Below are positions 37,993-47,533 of a stretch of 64,000 nt of DNA, piece after piece. Source of the DNA: Neotabrizicola shimadae (lineage in GTDB: Bacteria > Pseudomonadota > Alphaproteobacteria > Rhodobacterales > Rhodobacteraceae); NCBI RefSeq assembly GCF_019623905.1, contig NZ_CP069370.1, forward strand, positions 2,728,001-2,792,000, given 5' to 3'. The position numbers and the translations under genes were made by a program. Every line of letters begins with the position of its first letter. Position 1 is the first letter of the stretch. The notes below the pieces were generated by a model. That model did not search any database and had not been told where the DNA came from. It saw nothing but the letters and a program-made list of their open reading frames with translations.

Positions 37993-39360
37993 TTACCCCG
38001 CCTTGCGCGCCTGCACCCGCGCCCATTCCGGCAGCCAGTCGCCATGGGCGGCGAGAAGGTCTGTGGTGAGTTGCCAGATCTGGTCGAGGTCGAGCTCTGC
38101 CCCGGTGTGCGGATCGAGCATGGCGGCGTGGTAGATGTGATCGACGTTCTGCGTCAGCAGCGCCTGCACCGTGAGATCCTGCACGTTGATGTTGGTGCGC
38201 ATCAGCGCGATCAGCTGAGGCGGGATGTCATGGACGACGGTGGGTTGCAGGCCCATGTGATCGACCAGGGTGGGCACTTCGACCGCGCAGCCATCGGGCA
38301 GTTGCGGGATGAAGCCGCGGTTGCCGTGGTTGCCGTAGATCACCGAAGGCTCGCCCGTGACGACCGAGTTCACGATCTGGCTGGCGTATTCGTGGCTTTC
38401 CTTCAGCTCGACCGTGTTGGCGGCCTTGAGCGCGGCGGCTTCCTTCTTCCAGCGGGCGATCTGTTCGACGCAGCGCACCGGATATTCGTCCAGCGGGATG
38501 CCGAAGCGTTCGATCAGGTCGGGGCGGTCACGCTTGATGAACCACGGCGTGTATTCGGCGAAGTGCTCGGACGACTCGGTGACGAAGTAGCCGAGCCGGG
38601 TGAGCATTTCATAGCGCACCTTGTTGGGGCAGCGCGGGTTCCAGTGGCTGGGCTTGGGGAAGCGGCCCTCACGGTAGCCCTTGACCAGATCGGGATAGAG
38701 GTTGCGATAGCTGCCGTCAGCCTGACGGTGTTCGAAGGTGAGGTAGAAGGCCATGTGGTTGATGCCGGCGGCCTTGTAGCGGATTTCTTCGACGGGGATG
38801 TCGAGGTCGCGCGCCAGTTCGTATGCGGTTCCCTGAACCGAATGGCAGAGGCCCACCTGTTTGATTTTCGGATATTTCGCGGCGATGGCCCAGGTGTTGA
38901 TGGCCATCGGGTTGACATATTGCAGCATGATGGCGTTCGGGGCGACGGCCATCATGTCTTCGCAGATCGCCCAGAGATGCGGCACGGTGCGGATGCCGCG
39001 CATGATGCCGCCGATGCCGAGCGTGTCGGCGATGGTCTGGCGCAGGCCGAATTTCTTGGGCACCTCGAAATCGGTGATGGTGCAGGGGTCGTAGCCGCCG
39101 ATCTGGAAGCAGACCACCACGAAATCGGCACCATCGAGCGCGCGGCGCTGGTCGGTGTAGGTCTTGACGCTGGCCTTGCCGCCAAGGGTGGATGCCAGCT
39201 TGCCGACGATGATTTCGGATTCTTCCAGCCGCTCGCGGTTGATGTCCATCAGCCGGATTTCGGCCTGGGCCAGCGCGGGGCGTTGCAGGATGTCGCCGGC
39301 AATGTTCTTGGTGAACACGGTCGAGCCGGCGCCGATGAAGGTGATGACGGGTTTGGCCAT
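37993..39360 (-). CDS. Glycoside hydrolase family 4 (alpha-galactosidase, AgaL-like)
   Basis: GH4 enzyme of 455 residues, cytoplasmic. It has ITFIGAGSTVFTKNIAGDIL at the NAD site, RLMDINRERL for the cofactor ribose, and CHSVQGT plus AAGINHMAFYL at the metal/redox centre. The Opp-type transporter context is like the S. meliloti agp/agaL alpha-galactoside locus, so alpha-galactosidase is the best guess. ATG 39360 follows GAGGACATC; an upstream in-frame ATG gives an unlikely N-terminus. It lies 7 nt after the ATPase gene and 5 nt before the halogenase. Confidence 0.9.
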   Translation of the reverse strand: MAKPVITFIGAGSTVFTKNIAGDILQRPALAQAEIRLMDINRERLEESEIIVGKLASTLGGKASVKTYTDQRRALDGADFVVVCFQIGGYDPCTITDFEVPKKFGLRQTIADTLGIGGIMRGIRTVPHLWAICEDMMAVAPNAIMLQYVNPMAINTWAIAAKYPKIKQVGLCHSVQGTAYELARDLDIPVEEIRYKAAGINHMAFYLTFEHRQADGSYRNLYPDLVKGYREGRFPKPSHWNPRCPNKVRYEMLTRLGYFVTESSEHFAEYTPWFIKRDRPDLIERFGIPLDEYPVRCVEQIARWKKEAAALKAANTVELKESHEYASQIVNSVVTGEPSVIYGNHGNRGFIPQLPDGCAVEVPTLVDHMGLQPTVVHDIPPQLIALMRTNINVQDLTVQALLTQNVDHIYHAAMLDPHTGAELDLDQIWQLTTDLLAAHGDWLPEWARVQARKAG

Positions 39361-39367
39361 GATGTCC

Positions 39368-40996
39368 TCAGGTTGCGATGTCGAAGGCCGCCTTGACAAG
39401 ACGGCGGGTGTAGTCGGTTTGCGGGTCTTCCAGCACGCGGTCGACCGGGCCCTGTTCCACGATGCGGCCGTGCTGCATGACGATGACGCGGTGGCACAGG
39501 GCGCGGACGACCTTCAGGTCGTGGCTGATGAAGAGGTAGCTGAGGCCGCGGTCGCGCTGCAGCTTGCGCAGAAGTTCGATGATCTGGGCCTGGACCGAGA
39601 GGTCTAGGGCGGAGGTGGGTTCGTCCAGGAGGATGAATTCCGGTTCCAGCGCGATGGCGCGGGCGATGGCGAGGCGCTGGCGCTGGCCGCCGGAGAACTC
39701 GTGCGGGAAGCGGTTGAGGATGGTGTCGGGGAGCCCCGCGTCGCGCAGCGCCTGGCTCACGCGGGCGAGGCGGTCTGACCCGGAGGAGCCGATGCCGTTG
39801 ACGATGAGGCCTTCCTCGATGATCTGGCGCACCGACATGCGGGGGTTGAGGCTGGCGAAGGGGTCCTGGAAGACGATCTGCATCTGCTTGCGCAGCGGCT
39901 TCATCGCCTTGCGGTCGAAGCCGTCGATGCGGGTGCCCAGGAAATCCACCTCGCCGGCGGTGAGCGTGTTGAGCCGCATCAGCGCCTGGCCGAAGGTTGT
40001 CTTGCCCGAGCCGGATTCGCCCACAAGGCCCAGGGTTTCGCCGCGGTGGAGGGTGAGCGAGAGGCCGTCCACCGCCTGCAGGTCGTAGTAGGTGCCGCGG
40101 AACGCGCCGCCCTTCCTGAGCGTGTAGGTGACGCGGACGCCGCGGCCCTGCATCACGATCTCGTCCGTCACCTCGGCCGGGTTGGCGCGGCCCTTGGGTT
40201 CGGAGGAGAGGAGGCGTCTGGTGTAGGGATTCTGCGGGTTGGTGAAGACCTGTTCGGTCGGGCCTTCCTCGCGCACCTCGCCGTGCTGCATGACGTAGAC
40301 GTGGTCGGCGAACTGGCGGACGACGGTGAGGTCGTGGGTGATGAGCACCACGGCCATGCCGGTTTCGGCCTTCAGCGCCTTGATGAGGTTCAGGATTTCG
40401 GCCTGGACGGTGACGTCGAGCGCGGTGGTGGGTTCATCGGCGATGAGCACGTCGGGGTTGTTGGCCAGCGCCATGGCGATCATGACGCGCTGGCGCTGGC
40501 CGCCGGAGAGCTGGTGGGGGTACTGGCGGACGCGGGCTTCGGGGTCGGGGATCTGGACCTTGCGCAGAAGCTCGACCGCGCGGGCAAGGGCCTGGGCGCG
40601 GGTCATCTTCTGGTGGATGCGCAGGATTTCCGCGATCTGGCGGCCGATGGTGTAGACCGGGTTCAGCGAAGACATCGGCTCCTGGAAGATCATGGTGAGC
40701 CGGTTGCCGCGCAGGCGGCGCATGTCGCGGTCGCTGAGCGTGGCCATGTTCTTGCCGCCGTAGGTGATGACGGTCTGGGGCGAGACGCGGGCGCGTTTCG
40801 ACAGGAGGCGCATCACGGCGCGGGCGGTGACGGACTTGCCGGAGCCTGACTCGCCCACCAGGGCGATGGTCTGGCCGCGGTGGAGCTGGAACGAGACGTT
40901 GCGGACGGCTTCGACGGAACCGCCGTCCACCTTGAAGGTCACACCCACGTTGCGGGCGTCGATGACGATATCCTGGGGGGCGCTGTGATGGGTCAT
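39368..40996 (-). CDS. Oligosaccharide/peptide-type ABC transporter dual ATPase (AgpD-like)
   Basis: Fused ATPase of 542 residues. Domain 1: Walker A GESGSGKSVTA, signature LSGGQRQR, Walker B LIADEPTTALD. Domain 2: GESGSGKTTFG, FSGGQRQR, ILLDEPTSALD. Both sites look competent. It energises the importer formed by the two upstream permeases. The ATG at 40996 is 11 nt beyond the permease stop and preceded by GAGG; a start 30 nt earlier would overlap the permease. Confidence 0.92.
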   Translation of the reverse strand: MTHHSAPQDIVIDARNVGVTFKVDGGSVEAVRNVSFQLHRGQTIALVGESGSGKSVTARAVMRLLSKRARVSPQTVITYGGKNMATLSDRDMRRLRGNRLTMIFQEPMSSLNPVYTIGRQIAEILRIHQKMTRAQALARAVELLRKVQIPDPEARVRQYPHQLSGGQRQRVMIAMALANNPDVLIADEPTTALDVTVQAEILNLIKALKAETGMAVVLITHDLTVVRQFADHVYVMQHGEVREEGPTEQVFTNPQNPYTRRLLSSEPKGRANPAEVTDEIVMQGRGVRVTYTLRKGGAFRGTYYDLQAVDGLSLTLHRGETLGLVGESGSGKTTFGQALMRLNTLTAGEVDFLGTRIDGFDRKAMKPLRKQMQIVFQDPFASLNPRMSVRQIIEEGLIVNGIGSSGSDRLARVSQALRDAGLPDTILNRFPHEFSGGQRQRLAIARAIALEPEFILLDEPTSALDLSVQAQIIELLRKLQRDRGLSYLFISHDLKVVRALCHRVIVMQHGRIVEQGPVDRVLEDPQTDYTRRLVKAAFDIAT

Positions 40997-41006
40997 GTGG
41001 GGCGCC

Positions 41007-42152
41007 TCAATAGGGGTCGATGGCATCGCGCAGCCCGTCGCCGAGCGCGTTGAAGGCGAAGACGGCGATCAGCACGAAGCCGACGGGGGAAAGGATCCAG
41101 GGGTAGGAGCCGATCACCGAGAAGGTGCCGGCGTCTTGCAGCATGAGGCCCCAGGAGATGAGCGGCGGCTTCACGGCGAAGCCGAGGTAGCCGAGGAAGC
41201 TTTCCAGGAGGACGATGGCCGGGATGCCGAGCGTGACGGCCACGATGACATGGCTGGTGACGTTGGGCAGGATGTGGCGGGTGATGATACGCCCGTCGCT
41301 GGCGCCGATGGCTTGGGCGGCGCGGACATAGTCGATGCGGGCCATCGCCATGGTCTTGGACCGCACCTCGCGCGAGAGCTGCGCCCAGCCAAGGCCGGCG
41401 ATGACGAGGATCACGAAGCCGATGAACTTCCAGCTGGCCGTGGTGGGCGGGATCAGCGTGGTGAGCGCCAGATACAGGGGCAGTTGCGGGAAGGCGAGGA
41501 TCACCTCGACGAAACGCTGGAACCAGAGGTCGAACTTGCCGCCAATGTAGCCCGAGGTGATGCCGAGAAGCGTGCCCAGAAGCGTGATGAGCGAGATCGA
41601 GACCAGCGCGATCATCAGCGTGATGCGGCTGCCATAGACGCCGCGCGAGAGGATGTCGCGGCCCAGCTTGTCGGTGCCCAGCAGATGCAGGGGCGAGCCA
41701 TCGGCCACGCCGATCAGGTGGCGATCCCAGGGGATGAAGCCCCACATCAGATAGGGCGTGCCCTTGGCGAAAAGCACGAGCGGACGGGGGTTGTCATAGT
41801 CCGGCCCGATCAGCGGCTGGAAGGTGATGGGGTCCAGTTCCTCGCCCTCGACCGTGGCATAGGCGACGGGGCGGAGCGTGAAGCCGTCCTTGGTGAAGAA
41901 GCTGATCTTGTCGGGCGGCGCGAAGGAGGTGGTGTTCACGTTCGGGTCCATCGGCGCCACAAACTCGGCGAAGATGGCGGTCAGCATGAGAAGTGTCACA
42001 AGCACCAGCCCGATCATGCCGGGAGTGGAGCGGCGGAAGCGGCGCCAGACGAGGGCGCGGTAGCTTTGGCTGGTGGTCGAGCCGGTGGTGACGCGGGCGT
42101 CGATGGCCTCGGCCATGTCGGGGGCTTCGGGGAGTTCGGGCGCGGTGGTCAT
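41007..42152 (-). CDS. ABC transporter permease, OppC/DppC type (AgpC-like)
   Basis: Permease of 381 residues, longer than usual because about 100 residues of soluble sequence lie between the first helix and the HLLGTDKLGRDILSRGVYGS motif. About five helices follow. The EAA-type loop reads VRAAQAIGASDGRIITRHIL, ending in LPNV. Large inserts of this kind occur in alpha-galactoside/oligosaccharide members that go with 690-residue binding proteins. Overlaps the upstream permease by 4 nt. Confidence 0.92.
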   Translation of the reverse strand: MTTAPELPEAPDMAEAIDARVTTGSTTSQSYRALVWRRFRRSTPGMIGLVLVTLLMLTAIFAEFVAPMDPNVNTTSFAPPDKISFFTKDGFTLRPVAYATVEGEELDPITFQPLIGPDYDNPRPLVLFAKGTPYLMWGFIPWDRHLIGVADGSPLHLLGTDKLGRDILSRGVYGSRITLMIALVSISLITLLGTLLGITSGYIGGKFDLWFQRFVEVILAFPQLPLYLALTTLIPPTTASWKFIGFVILVIAGLGWAQLSREVRSKTMAMARIDYVRAAQAIGASDGRIITRHILPNVTSHVIVAVTLGIPAIVLLESFLGYLGFAVKPPLISWGLMLQDAGTFSVIGSYPWILSPVGFVLIAVFAFNALGDGLRDAIDPY

Positions 42153-43177
42153 GCGTCTGCCCCCACACGGATGCGCGGATCAAGGACCGCCAGCAGCAGG
42201 TCGGCGATGATGTTGCCGATGATGAGCGTGGCGCCGAGCACCAGAAGCAGGGTCGCGGTCACATAGACATCGCCGATGGCCATGGAGCCCACGATGGCCG
42301 GGCCGATGGTGGCGAGGCCGAAGACGATGGCGACCTCGATCTCGCCGGTCAGCATGTAGGGCAGCACAACGCCCTGATAGGCGACGAGCGGGTGCAGCGC
42401 ATTGGGCACGGCGTGGCGCATGACGACGGCGCCTTCGCTGAGCCCCTTGGCGCGGGCGGTTTCGACATATTGGGCGTTCAGCGTGTCTAGGAGGTTGGCC
42501 CGCATGACGCGCATGTTGTAGGCGAGGCCCCCGAAGGTGGCGACGGCAATGACCGGCCAGACATGCTGGATCAGGTTCCAGAACTTGGCCCAGTTGAAAT
42601 CGAGAAAGCCGTTCCACCAGGGCTGGCCGCCGTACTTCGACGAGAAGAAGGAGCCGATTTCCTGCACGTTCAGCTTGTAGGCCAGGATGTAGATCAGGAT
42701 CAGCGCCATCAGGAAGCGCGGCACGGTCATGCCCAGGAAGGAGATGATCGAGAGCGTCGTGTCGACCCAGGTGTACTGGCGGGTGGCGGCGATGATGCCG
42801 AAGGAGATACCGAGGAGCGAGGCCAGGAAGTGGCAGGTCAGCGCGATGGCGATGGTCGCCGGAAGGCGCTGCGCCACCACTTCGGCGACCGGGCGGTTGT
42901 AGGCATAGGACATGCCGAAATCGCCGCGCGAGACGATGCCCCACATCCAGCGCATGTACTGGACGAAGAGCGGATCGTTCAGGCCGTGATCCTCGCGGTA
43001 TTTCTCGGCCGCGGCATTGGCGGCTTCGACCGTGGCATTGCCCTGGGTGATCATGTTGGTGCGGATGAAGTCCGCATAGTCGCCGGGCGGAGCCTGGATG
43101 ATGATGAAGGTGATGATGGACATCACGATCAGCACCGGGATCGCCTGGAGAATGCGGATTCCTATGAATCGCAGCAT
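42149..43177 (-). CDS. ABC transporter permease, OppB/DppB type (AgpB-like)
   Basis: Permease of 342 residues with six helices: LRFIGIRILQAIPVLIVMSI at the N-terminus, the family turn APPGDYADF, and EAA loop ETARAKGLSEGAVVMRHAVP. The ATG at 43177 is chosen over the adjacent GTG codon. A strong hairpin separates it from the binding-protein gene, which probably lowers its expression relative to that gene. Confidence 0.92.
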   Translation of the reverse strand: MLRFIGIRILQAIPVLIVMSIITFIIIQAPPGDYADFIRTNMITQGNATVEAANAAAEKYREDHGLNDPLFVQYMRWMWGIVSRGDFGMSYAYNRPVAEVVAQRLPATIAIALTCHFLASLLGISFGIIAATRQYTWVDTTLSIISFLGMTVPRFLMALILIYILAYKLNVQEIGSFFSSKYGGQPWWNGFLDFNWAKFWNLIQHVWPVIAVATFGGLAYNMRVMRANLLDTLNAQYVETARAKGLSEGAVVMRHAVPNALHPLVAYQGVVLPYMLTGEIEVAIVFGLATIGPAIVGSMAIGDVYVTATLLLVLGATLIIGNIIADLLLAVLDPRIRVGADA

Positions 43178-43215
43178 CACGCGCCTCTGGTCGGGAAAGG
43201 ATGGTGGGGGAAAGA

Positions 43216-43245
43216 GACGGGCAGGCGATCGCCTGCCTGCCCGTC
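43216..43245 (-). other. Hairpin between binding-protein and permease genes
   Basis: GACGGGCAGGC (43216-43226) pairs with GCCTGCCCGTC (43235-43245). No T run follows on the minus strand. This resembles the hairpins that protect the binding-protein message in many ABC operons. Confidence 0.6.
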
Positions 43246-43261
43246 AGCCGGGAGGAACCCG

Positions 43262-45334
43262 TCAGTTCGCCTTGACCGGCCCCGCTTCGCCGGGCTTGCC
43301 CGGGAGGGTGTCGGGGTGCAGTTCGGCGTCGATCTGCTTGTCTTCGGGGACGAACACCCGCTCGCGGATGATGTTGTCTTCGGCCCAGTTGTACATGAAG
43401 ATCGGTGCCCCCGCCGGGATGTTGGCGAAGCGCTTGTTGATGATGAGCGCGCCCGGATAGGCGGTCAGACCGATGCCGTCGAGGTTTTCGGTATAGACCT
43501 TCTGGAACTGCTTCATCAGCTCGATGCGCTGCGCGGCATCCTGGGTGCCGATGAAGCCGTTGACCAGTTCGACCATCTGCGTTTCGTGCGGCAGCAGGTC
43601 AAGCTCGCCCGCCCCGTTCGCCCGGTGGTTCCAGTCGGTGCTGGGGCCGGTGGGCGCCAGCTGGGCCGTGCTTTGAACCACGGTGATCAGCTCGGTGCCG
43701 TTGCGCAGGACGATCCAGTCGAACTTGCCGCTGTCGCGGGCGTTGTCGAAATCCTTGCCGTCCAGCAGGCTGAGCGTCGCCTTCACGCCGATGTCGCTCA
43801 TCATGGCCACCACGCCTTCGGCGAGGTTCTTGTCGGTGGCATAGGAGGACTGGCTGAGAAGGACCACGTTCAGATCCTCGCCGCCCGGCAGGTTGACGAA
43901 GCCGTTGCCATCGGTGTCTTCCAGACCCGCGGCCTTGAGCGCCTCTTTCGCGCTGTCGACCGAGTAGGGGTAGTAGACGGTGGAGGCCTGGTCGTAGAAC
44001 GAGGTTCCGGGCACGAGGCCACCGGGATAGATCGTCGTGAACGGGCCCTTCACGAGGCTGTCGCCCAGACGCTGCCGGTCAAGGCCGTAGCTGATGGCCT
44101 TGCGGAAATCGAGGTTGCGGTTCAGTTCGCGCACGGCCTGGGCACGCGCATCGGGTTCGCCCCAGCCGTTGCCCGACAGGTTCGGGTACATCGTATAGGC
44201 GATGGTGCGCGGGCCGAAGGCCAGGCGGGCGGGCGAGTTGGGATCGGCGGCCTTCTTCAGGCTTTCGACGTAGTTTTCCGCCTGTTCGAGGTTCGAGAAG
44301 TCGCCCGTGCCGGCCACAGCCTGCACGTCGCGGTCGCCCCAGGTGGAGAGCCGATAGTGCATCTCGTCCAGGTAGGGCAGCTGCTGGCCGGTTTCATCGA
44401 CCTTCCAGTAATAGGGGTTGCGGCGCAGCACGACGATGTCGTCGGGCCGGTGTTCCACAATGGCCCAGGCGCCCAGGGTGGGGAAGTTCATGTAGTCGGA
44501 GGGGAAGGCCTTCTGGAACGCCTCGTAGCTTTCGCCGCCGTATTTCGGGTGCTTGGGTTTCAGCACATGCGACGGGCCGGGGCAGAAGTTGCCATAGGCC
44601 ATGGCGTAGAGCACCGATTCCGGGAAGGGCGTGTCGAAGCTCATCGTGAAGGTGTAGGAATCGACGACGGTGAGCGTCGCATTGGCATAGGTGGCCGCCG
44701 TGGCGCCGTTCAGCGGCGTGATCTCGGCATCCTGGATGATGCCGTTCCAGTAGAAGTCGATGTCTTCGGTATCGAAGGGATCGCCATCGGACCACTTCGC
44801 GCCCTCGATCAGGTGGACGGTGAGGGTCTTGCCATCCTCGGACCATTCCCAGGACTTGGCGAGGTTGGGCAAGGGCTGCAGGTCGGCGGCGTTGACCTCG
44901 AACAGGGGGCCGGTGCGGGTGAGACATTCGACAAGGCCGATGTCGATGCCGCCCCAGCCGTAGGATTGGCCGGCCCAGTAGTTCCAGCCCTCGGGACGGC
45001 CGCCGATGACGTGGCGCATCACGTCGCCGTAGGTGCCGGCGCCGTCGGGCATGTTGGCGGTCTTGTAGACCAGCGGTTCCTTGGGCAGGCGTTCGGCCAG
45101 CGGCGGCAGCTTGCCGGCGGCCTCGAAGGCGGCGACCCATTCGGGCTGGGAATAGGCCGGCAGGGCCTTGTATTCCAGGATGTCGGCGCGGTTGACGAAG
45201 ACGGGCTCGCCCTGAGCGTCGAACTTGGGCGGGTCCGGGGGCGTGGTGGGCGCGGCCATTTCGGCCTGCACTGCCACGGCGGAAACACCCAGCATGAGCG
45301 CCGCCCAGGCGGCGCGCCGGAGATGTGGTTTCAT
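43262..45334 (-). CDS. ABC transporter substrate-binding protein, family 5 (AgpA-like)
   Basis: Periplasmic binding protein of 690 residues, much longer than a typical family-5 protein of about 530 and in the size class of the S. meliloti alpha-galactoside protein AgpA. A Sec signal (about 1-24, ending SAVAVQA) is clear. Family features include LAKSWEWSEDGKTLTVHLI and AKWSDGDPFDTEDIDFYW. It heads the operon and lies divergently from the AraC-type gene at 45503. Substrate likely an alpha-linked oligosaccharide, from context. Confidence 0.9.
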   Translation of the reverse strand: MKPHLRRAAWAALMLGVSAVAVQAEMAAPTTPPDPPKFDAQGEPVFVNRADILEYKALPAYSQPEWVAAFEAAGKLPPLAERLPKEPLVYKTANMPDGAGTYGDVMRHVIGGRPEGWNYWAGQSYGWGGIDIGLVECLTRTGPLFEVNAADLQPLPNLAKSWEWSEDGKTLTVHLIEGAKWSDGDPFDTEDIDFYWNGIIQDAEITPLNGATAATYANATLTVVDSYTFTMSFDTPFPESVLYAMAYGNFCPGPSHVLKPKHPKYGGESYEAFQKAFPSDYMNFPTLGAWAIVEHRPDDIVVLRRNPYYWKVDETGQQLPYLDEMHYRLSTWGDRDVQAVAGTGDFSNLEQAENYVESLKKAADPNSPARLAFGPRTIAYTMYPNLSGNGWGEPDARAQAVRELNRNLDFRKAISYGLDRQRLGDSLVKGPFTTIYPGGLVPGTSFYDQASTVYYPYSVDSAKEALKAAGLEDTDGNGFVNLPGGEDLNVVLLSQSSYATDKNLAEGVVAMMSDIGVKATLSLLDGKDFDNARDSGKFDWIVLRNGTELITVVQSTAQLAPTGPSTDWNHRANGAGELDLLPHETQMVELVNGFIGTQDAAQRIELMKQFQKVYTENLDGIGLTAYPGALIINKRFANIPAGAPIFMYNWAEDNIIRERVFVPEDKQIDAELHPDTLPGKPGEAGPVKAN

Positions 45335-45502
45335 GTGTCCTCCCTTGGCCGGATGGACCCGGCCGGGTCATGTGCCGTTTGTTCGTGACTTGCGCGGGCG
45401 GCTCCTCCGCCAGCCGGCAAGTGCAATCAGGATGCGAATCGTGACGGATTCCGGCAATGTCGGATTGCCAGATAGTTTTCCGGTTTTCTAAGGTCAGGGG
45501 CG

Positions 45503-46429
45503 ATGGTGCAGTCAGCGGGCAAAGGGAAGGCCGCAGCGAAGCGTGTGGCGCCGACGCCGGCGCATGAGCGGCATTTCTATTCCACGACCCGGGCCTTCGG
45601 GCGGTTCGGCATCCGGATCTTTGACCCGGTGGTGATGACGCAGCCGCATTGGCATGGGCATATCGAGGCGAATTTTCCGATCGACCTGGAGATGGACTAC
45701 AATGTGGACGGCCGCGAGATCGTGGTGCCGGCCAACCGGCTGACGCTGTTCTGGGCGGGGATCCCGCACCAGTTGCGCAGCATCAGGCGGGTGGGGCCGG
45801 GGGCGGCGCAGCTGTGCAACATCTACCTGCCGCTGGATGCGTTCCTGATGATGAACCACATCATGGCGCTGCAGGTGGCCTTCTTGGGCGGGGGCATGAT
45901 CACGCTGCCCGAGGCGCTGTGTTCGGCCGATCAGGTGCGGCGCTGGTATGGGGATTACCGCAGCGGGGATTTCGAGCGGTCCGAGATCGTGAAGATGGAG
46001 CTGAACGCGCTGTTCCGGCGGGTGCTGCTGGAAGAGCCGGAGTATCTGGTGCCGCCGGCCCACCAGGGCGAGGGGGACCGGGCGCTGTCTTCGGCGCATA
46101 TCCGGCATGTGGTGGCCATGGTGCGGGTGGCGCTGGAGACGCTGGACCAGCCCCTGGCCAATGCCGACATCACAAAGGTCACGGGGCTGCACGAGAACTA
46201 TGCGCAGGCGCTGTTCACGCGGGTGATGAAGATGCCCTTGAAGCAGTTCGTCATCCGCATGAGGCTGATGCGGGCGCGGGCGCTGTTGGTGGAAAGCTCG
46301 ATCGCCATTGCCTCGGTGGCCGAGAATTCCGGCTTTTCCTCGATCAGCCAGTTCTACCACCAGTTCCGGTCAGCCTATGGCCTGTCGCCCCGGCAGATGC
46401 GCGAAACCTATCTGGTCAGCGACCCGTAA
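45503..46429 (+). CDS. AraC-family regulator, MelR/AgpT-like
   Basis: Transcriptional activator of 308 residues, similar in layout to MelR. The cupin sensor has PVVMTQPHWHGHIEANFPI and LTLFWAGIPHQL; the C-terminal HTH pair includes ITKVTGLHENYAQALFTRVM and IASVAENSGFSSISQFYHQF. It is divergent from the AgpA-like gene with 168 nt between, where its operator must lie. Likely activates the alpha-glycoside operon in response to the sugar. Confidence 0.9.
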   Translation: MVQSAGKGKAAAKRVAPTPAHERHFYSTTRAFGRFGIRIFDPVVMTQPHWHGHIEANFPIDLEMDYNVDGREIVVPANRLTLFWAGIPHQLRSIRRVGPGAAQLCNIYLPLDAFLMMNHIMALQVAFLGGGMITLPEALCSADQVRRWYGDYRSGDFERSEIVKMELNALFRRVLLEEPEYLVPPAHQGEGDRALSSAHIRHVVAMVRVALETLDQPLANADITKVTGLHENYAQALFTRVMKMPLKQFVIRMRLMRARALLVESSIAIASVAENSGFSSISQFYHQFRSAYGLSPRQMRETYLVSDP

Positions 46430-46471
46430 GGCGCCGCCAGGTTCCGGTTTCCCGCAGGATCGGCCCCGGTG

Positions 46472-47530
46472 TCAGCGCAGGCGGCGGCCGGTCTCGTCGA
46501 AGAGAAGCACCTGGGCAGGGGGCAGATGCACCGTGAGGCTGTCGCCGACCTGCGGCCTCAAACCCCGGGCCTCGGCCACAAGGGTCAGGCCCGGTTGCGG
46601 CGCACCGATCACATAGGCCGTGGCACCCAGCTGTTCGACCACGTCAATCGCCAGCGTCAGGGCCAGGCCCGTGCCCGAGCCGATGTGTTCGGGGCGGATG
46701 CCAAGCTGGAGGTCGCGCCCCTGCGGCAGGGCGTCGCGAAGGTGAGGCAGGTCAAGCGTCTGGCCCGCCACCTGCACGGTACGCGGGCCCAGCACGCGGG
46801 CGGACAGGAAGTTCATCTTGGGGCTGCCGATGAAGCCCGCGACGAAGGCGTTGTCGGGGTCGTCGTAGAGATCGGTCGGTCGGCCGACCTGTTCGATGCG
46901 GCCCCCGCGCAGCACCACGATGCGGTCGGCCAGTGTCATGGCCTCGACCTGGTCATGAGTGACATAGATCATCGTCGCGCCGAGCTGCCGGTGAAGGCGC
47001 GCGATCTCGATCCTTGTCTGGACGCGGAGTTCGGCGTCGAGGTTCGAGAGCGGCTCGTCGAACAGGAAGACGCGCGGCTGGCGCACGATGGCGCGGCCGA
47101 TGGCGACGCGCTGGCGCTGCCCGCCCGACAGTTGCGCGGGCTTGCGGTCCAGAAGCGGCTCGATCTGGAGGATGCGGGCGGCCTGTTCCACGGCCTTCCG
47201 CCGTTCAGCCGGGGGAACGCCTTGCAGGCGAAGCGCGAAGCCCATGTTCTCGGCCACGGTCATGTGGGGGTAAAGCGCGTAGGACTGGAACACCATGGCG
47301 ATGCCACGGTCCCAGGGTTCGGCATCGGTGACGGCGCGGCCGCCGATGGCGATGGTGCCGCCCGAGACGCTTTCCAGCCCGGCGATCATGCGCAGGAGGG
47401 TGGATTTGCCGCAGCCCGACGGGCCGACGAAGACCACGAACTCGCCCTTCTCGATGGCGAGATCCACGCCCTTGATGACCTCGGCCCCGCCGAAGGACTT
47501 GGTAACGCCCGAAAGAACCAGTTCCGACAT
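46472..47530 (-). CDS. CUT1 sugar ABC transporter ATPase (UgpC/MalK type)
   Basis: ATPase of 352 residues with Walker [10 protein letters not shown], signature [15 protein letters not shown], Walker [11 protein letters not shown], and a C-terminal TOBE domain (about 240-350) in which [10 protein letters not shown] is typical. All catalytic residues look intact, so a homodimer is expected. It is the last gene of the operon and converges on the MelR-like gene 42 nt away. Confidence 0.93.
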   Translation of the reverse strand: MSELVLSGVTKSFGGAEVIKGVDLAIEKGEFVVFVGPSGCGKSTLLRMIAGLESVSGGTIAIGGRAVTDAEPWDRGIAMVFQSYALYPHMTVAENMGFALRLQGVPPAERRKAVEQAARILQIEPLLDRKPAQLSGGQRQRVAIGRAIVRQPRVFLFDEPLSNLDAELRVQTRIEIARLHRQLGATMIYVTHDQVEAMTLADRIVVLRGGRIEQVGRPTDLYDDPDNAFVAGFIGSPKMNFLSARVLGPRTVQVAGQTLDLPHLRDALPQGRDLQLGIRPEHIGSGTGLALTLAIDVVEQLGATAYVIGAPQPGLTLVAEARGLRPQVGDSLTVHLPPAQVLLFDETGRRLR

Positions 47531-47533
47531 GGG

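Noticed and set aside
33739-39360. Recent tandem duplication of GH4 genes
   Set aside because: The two proteins share only family motifs and differ in length and sequence throughout, so they are old paralogues.
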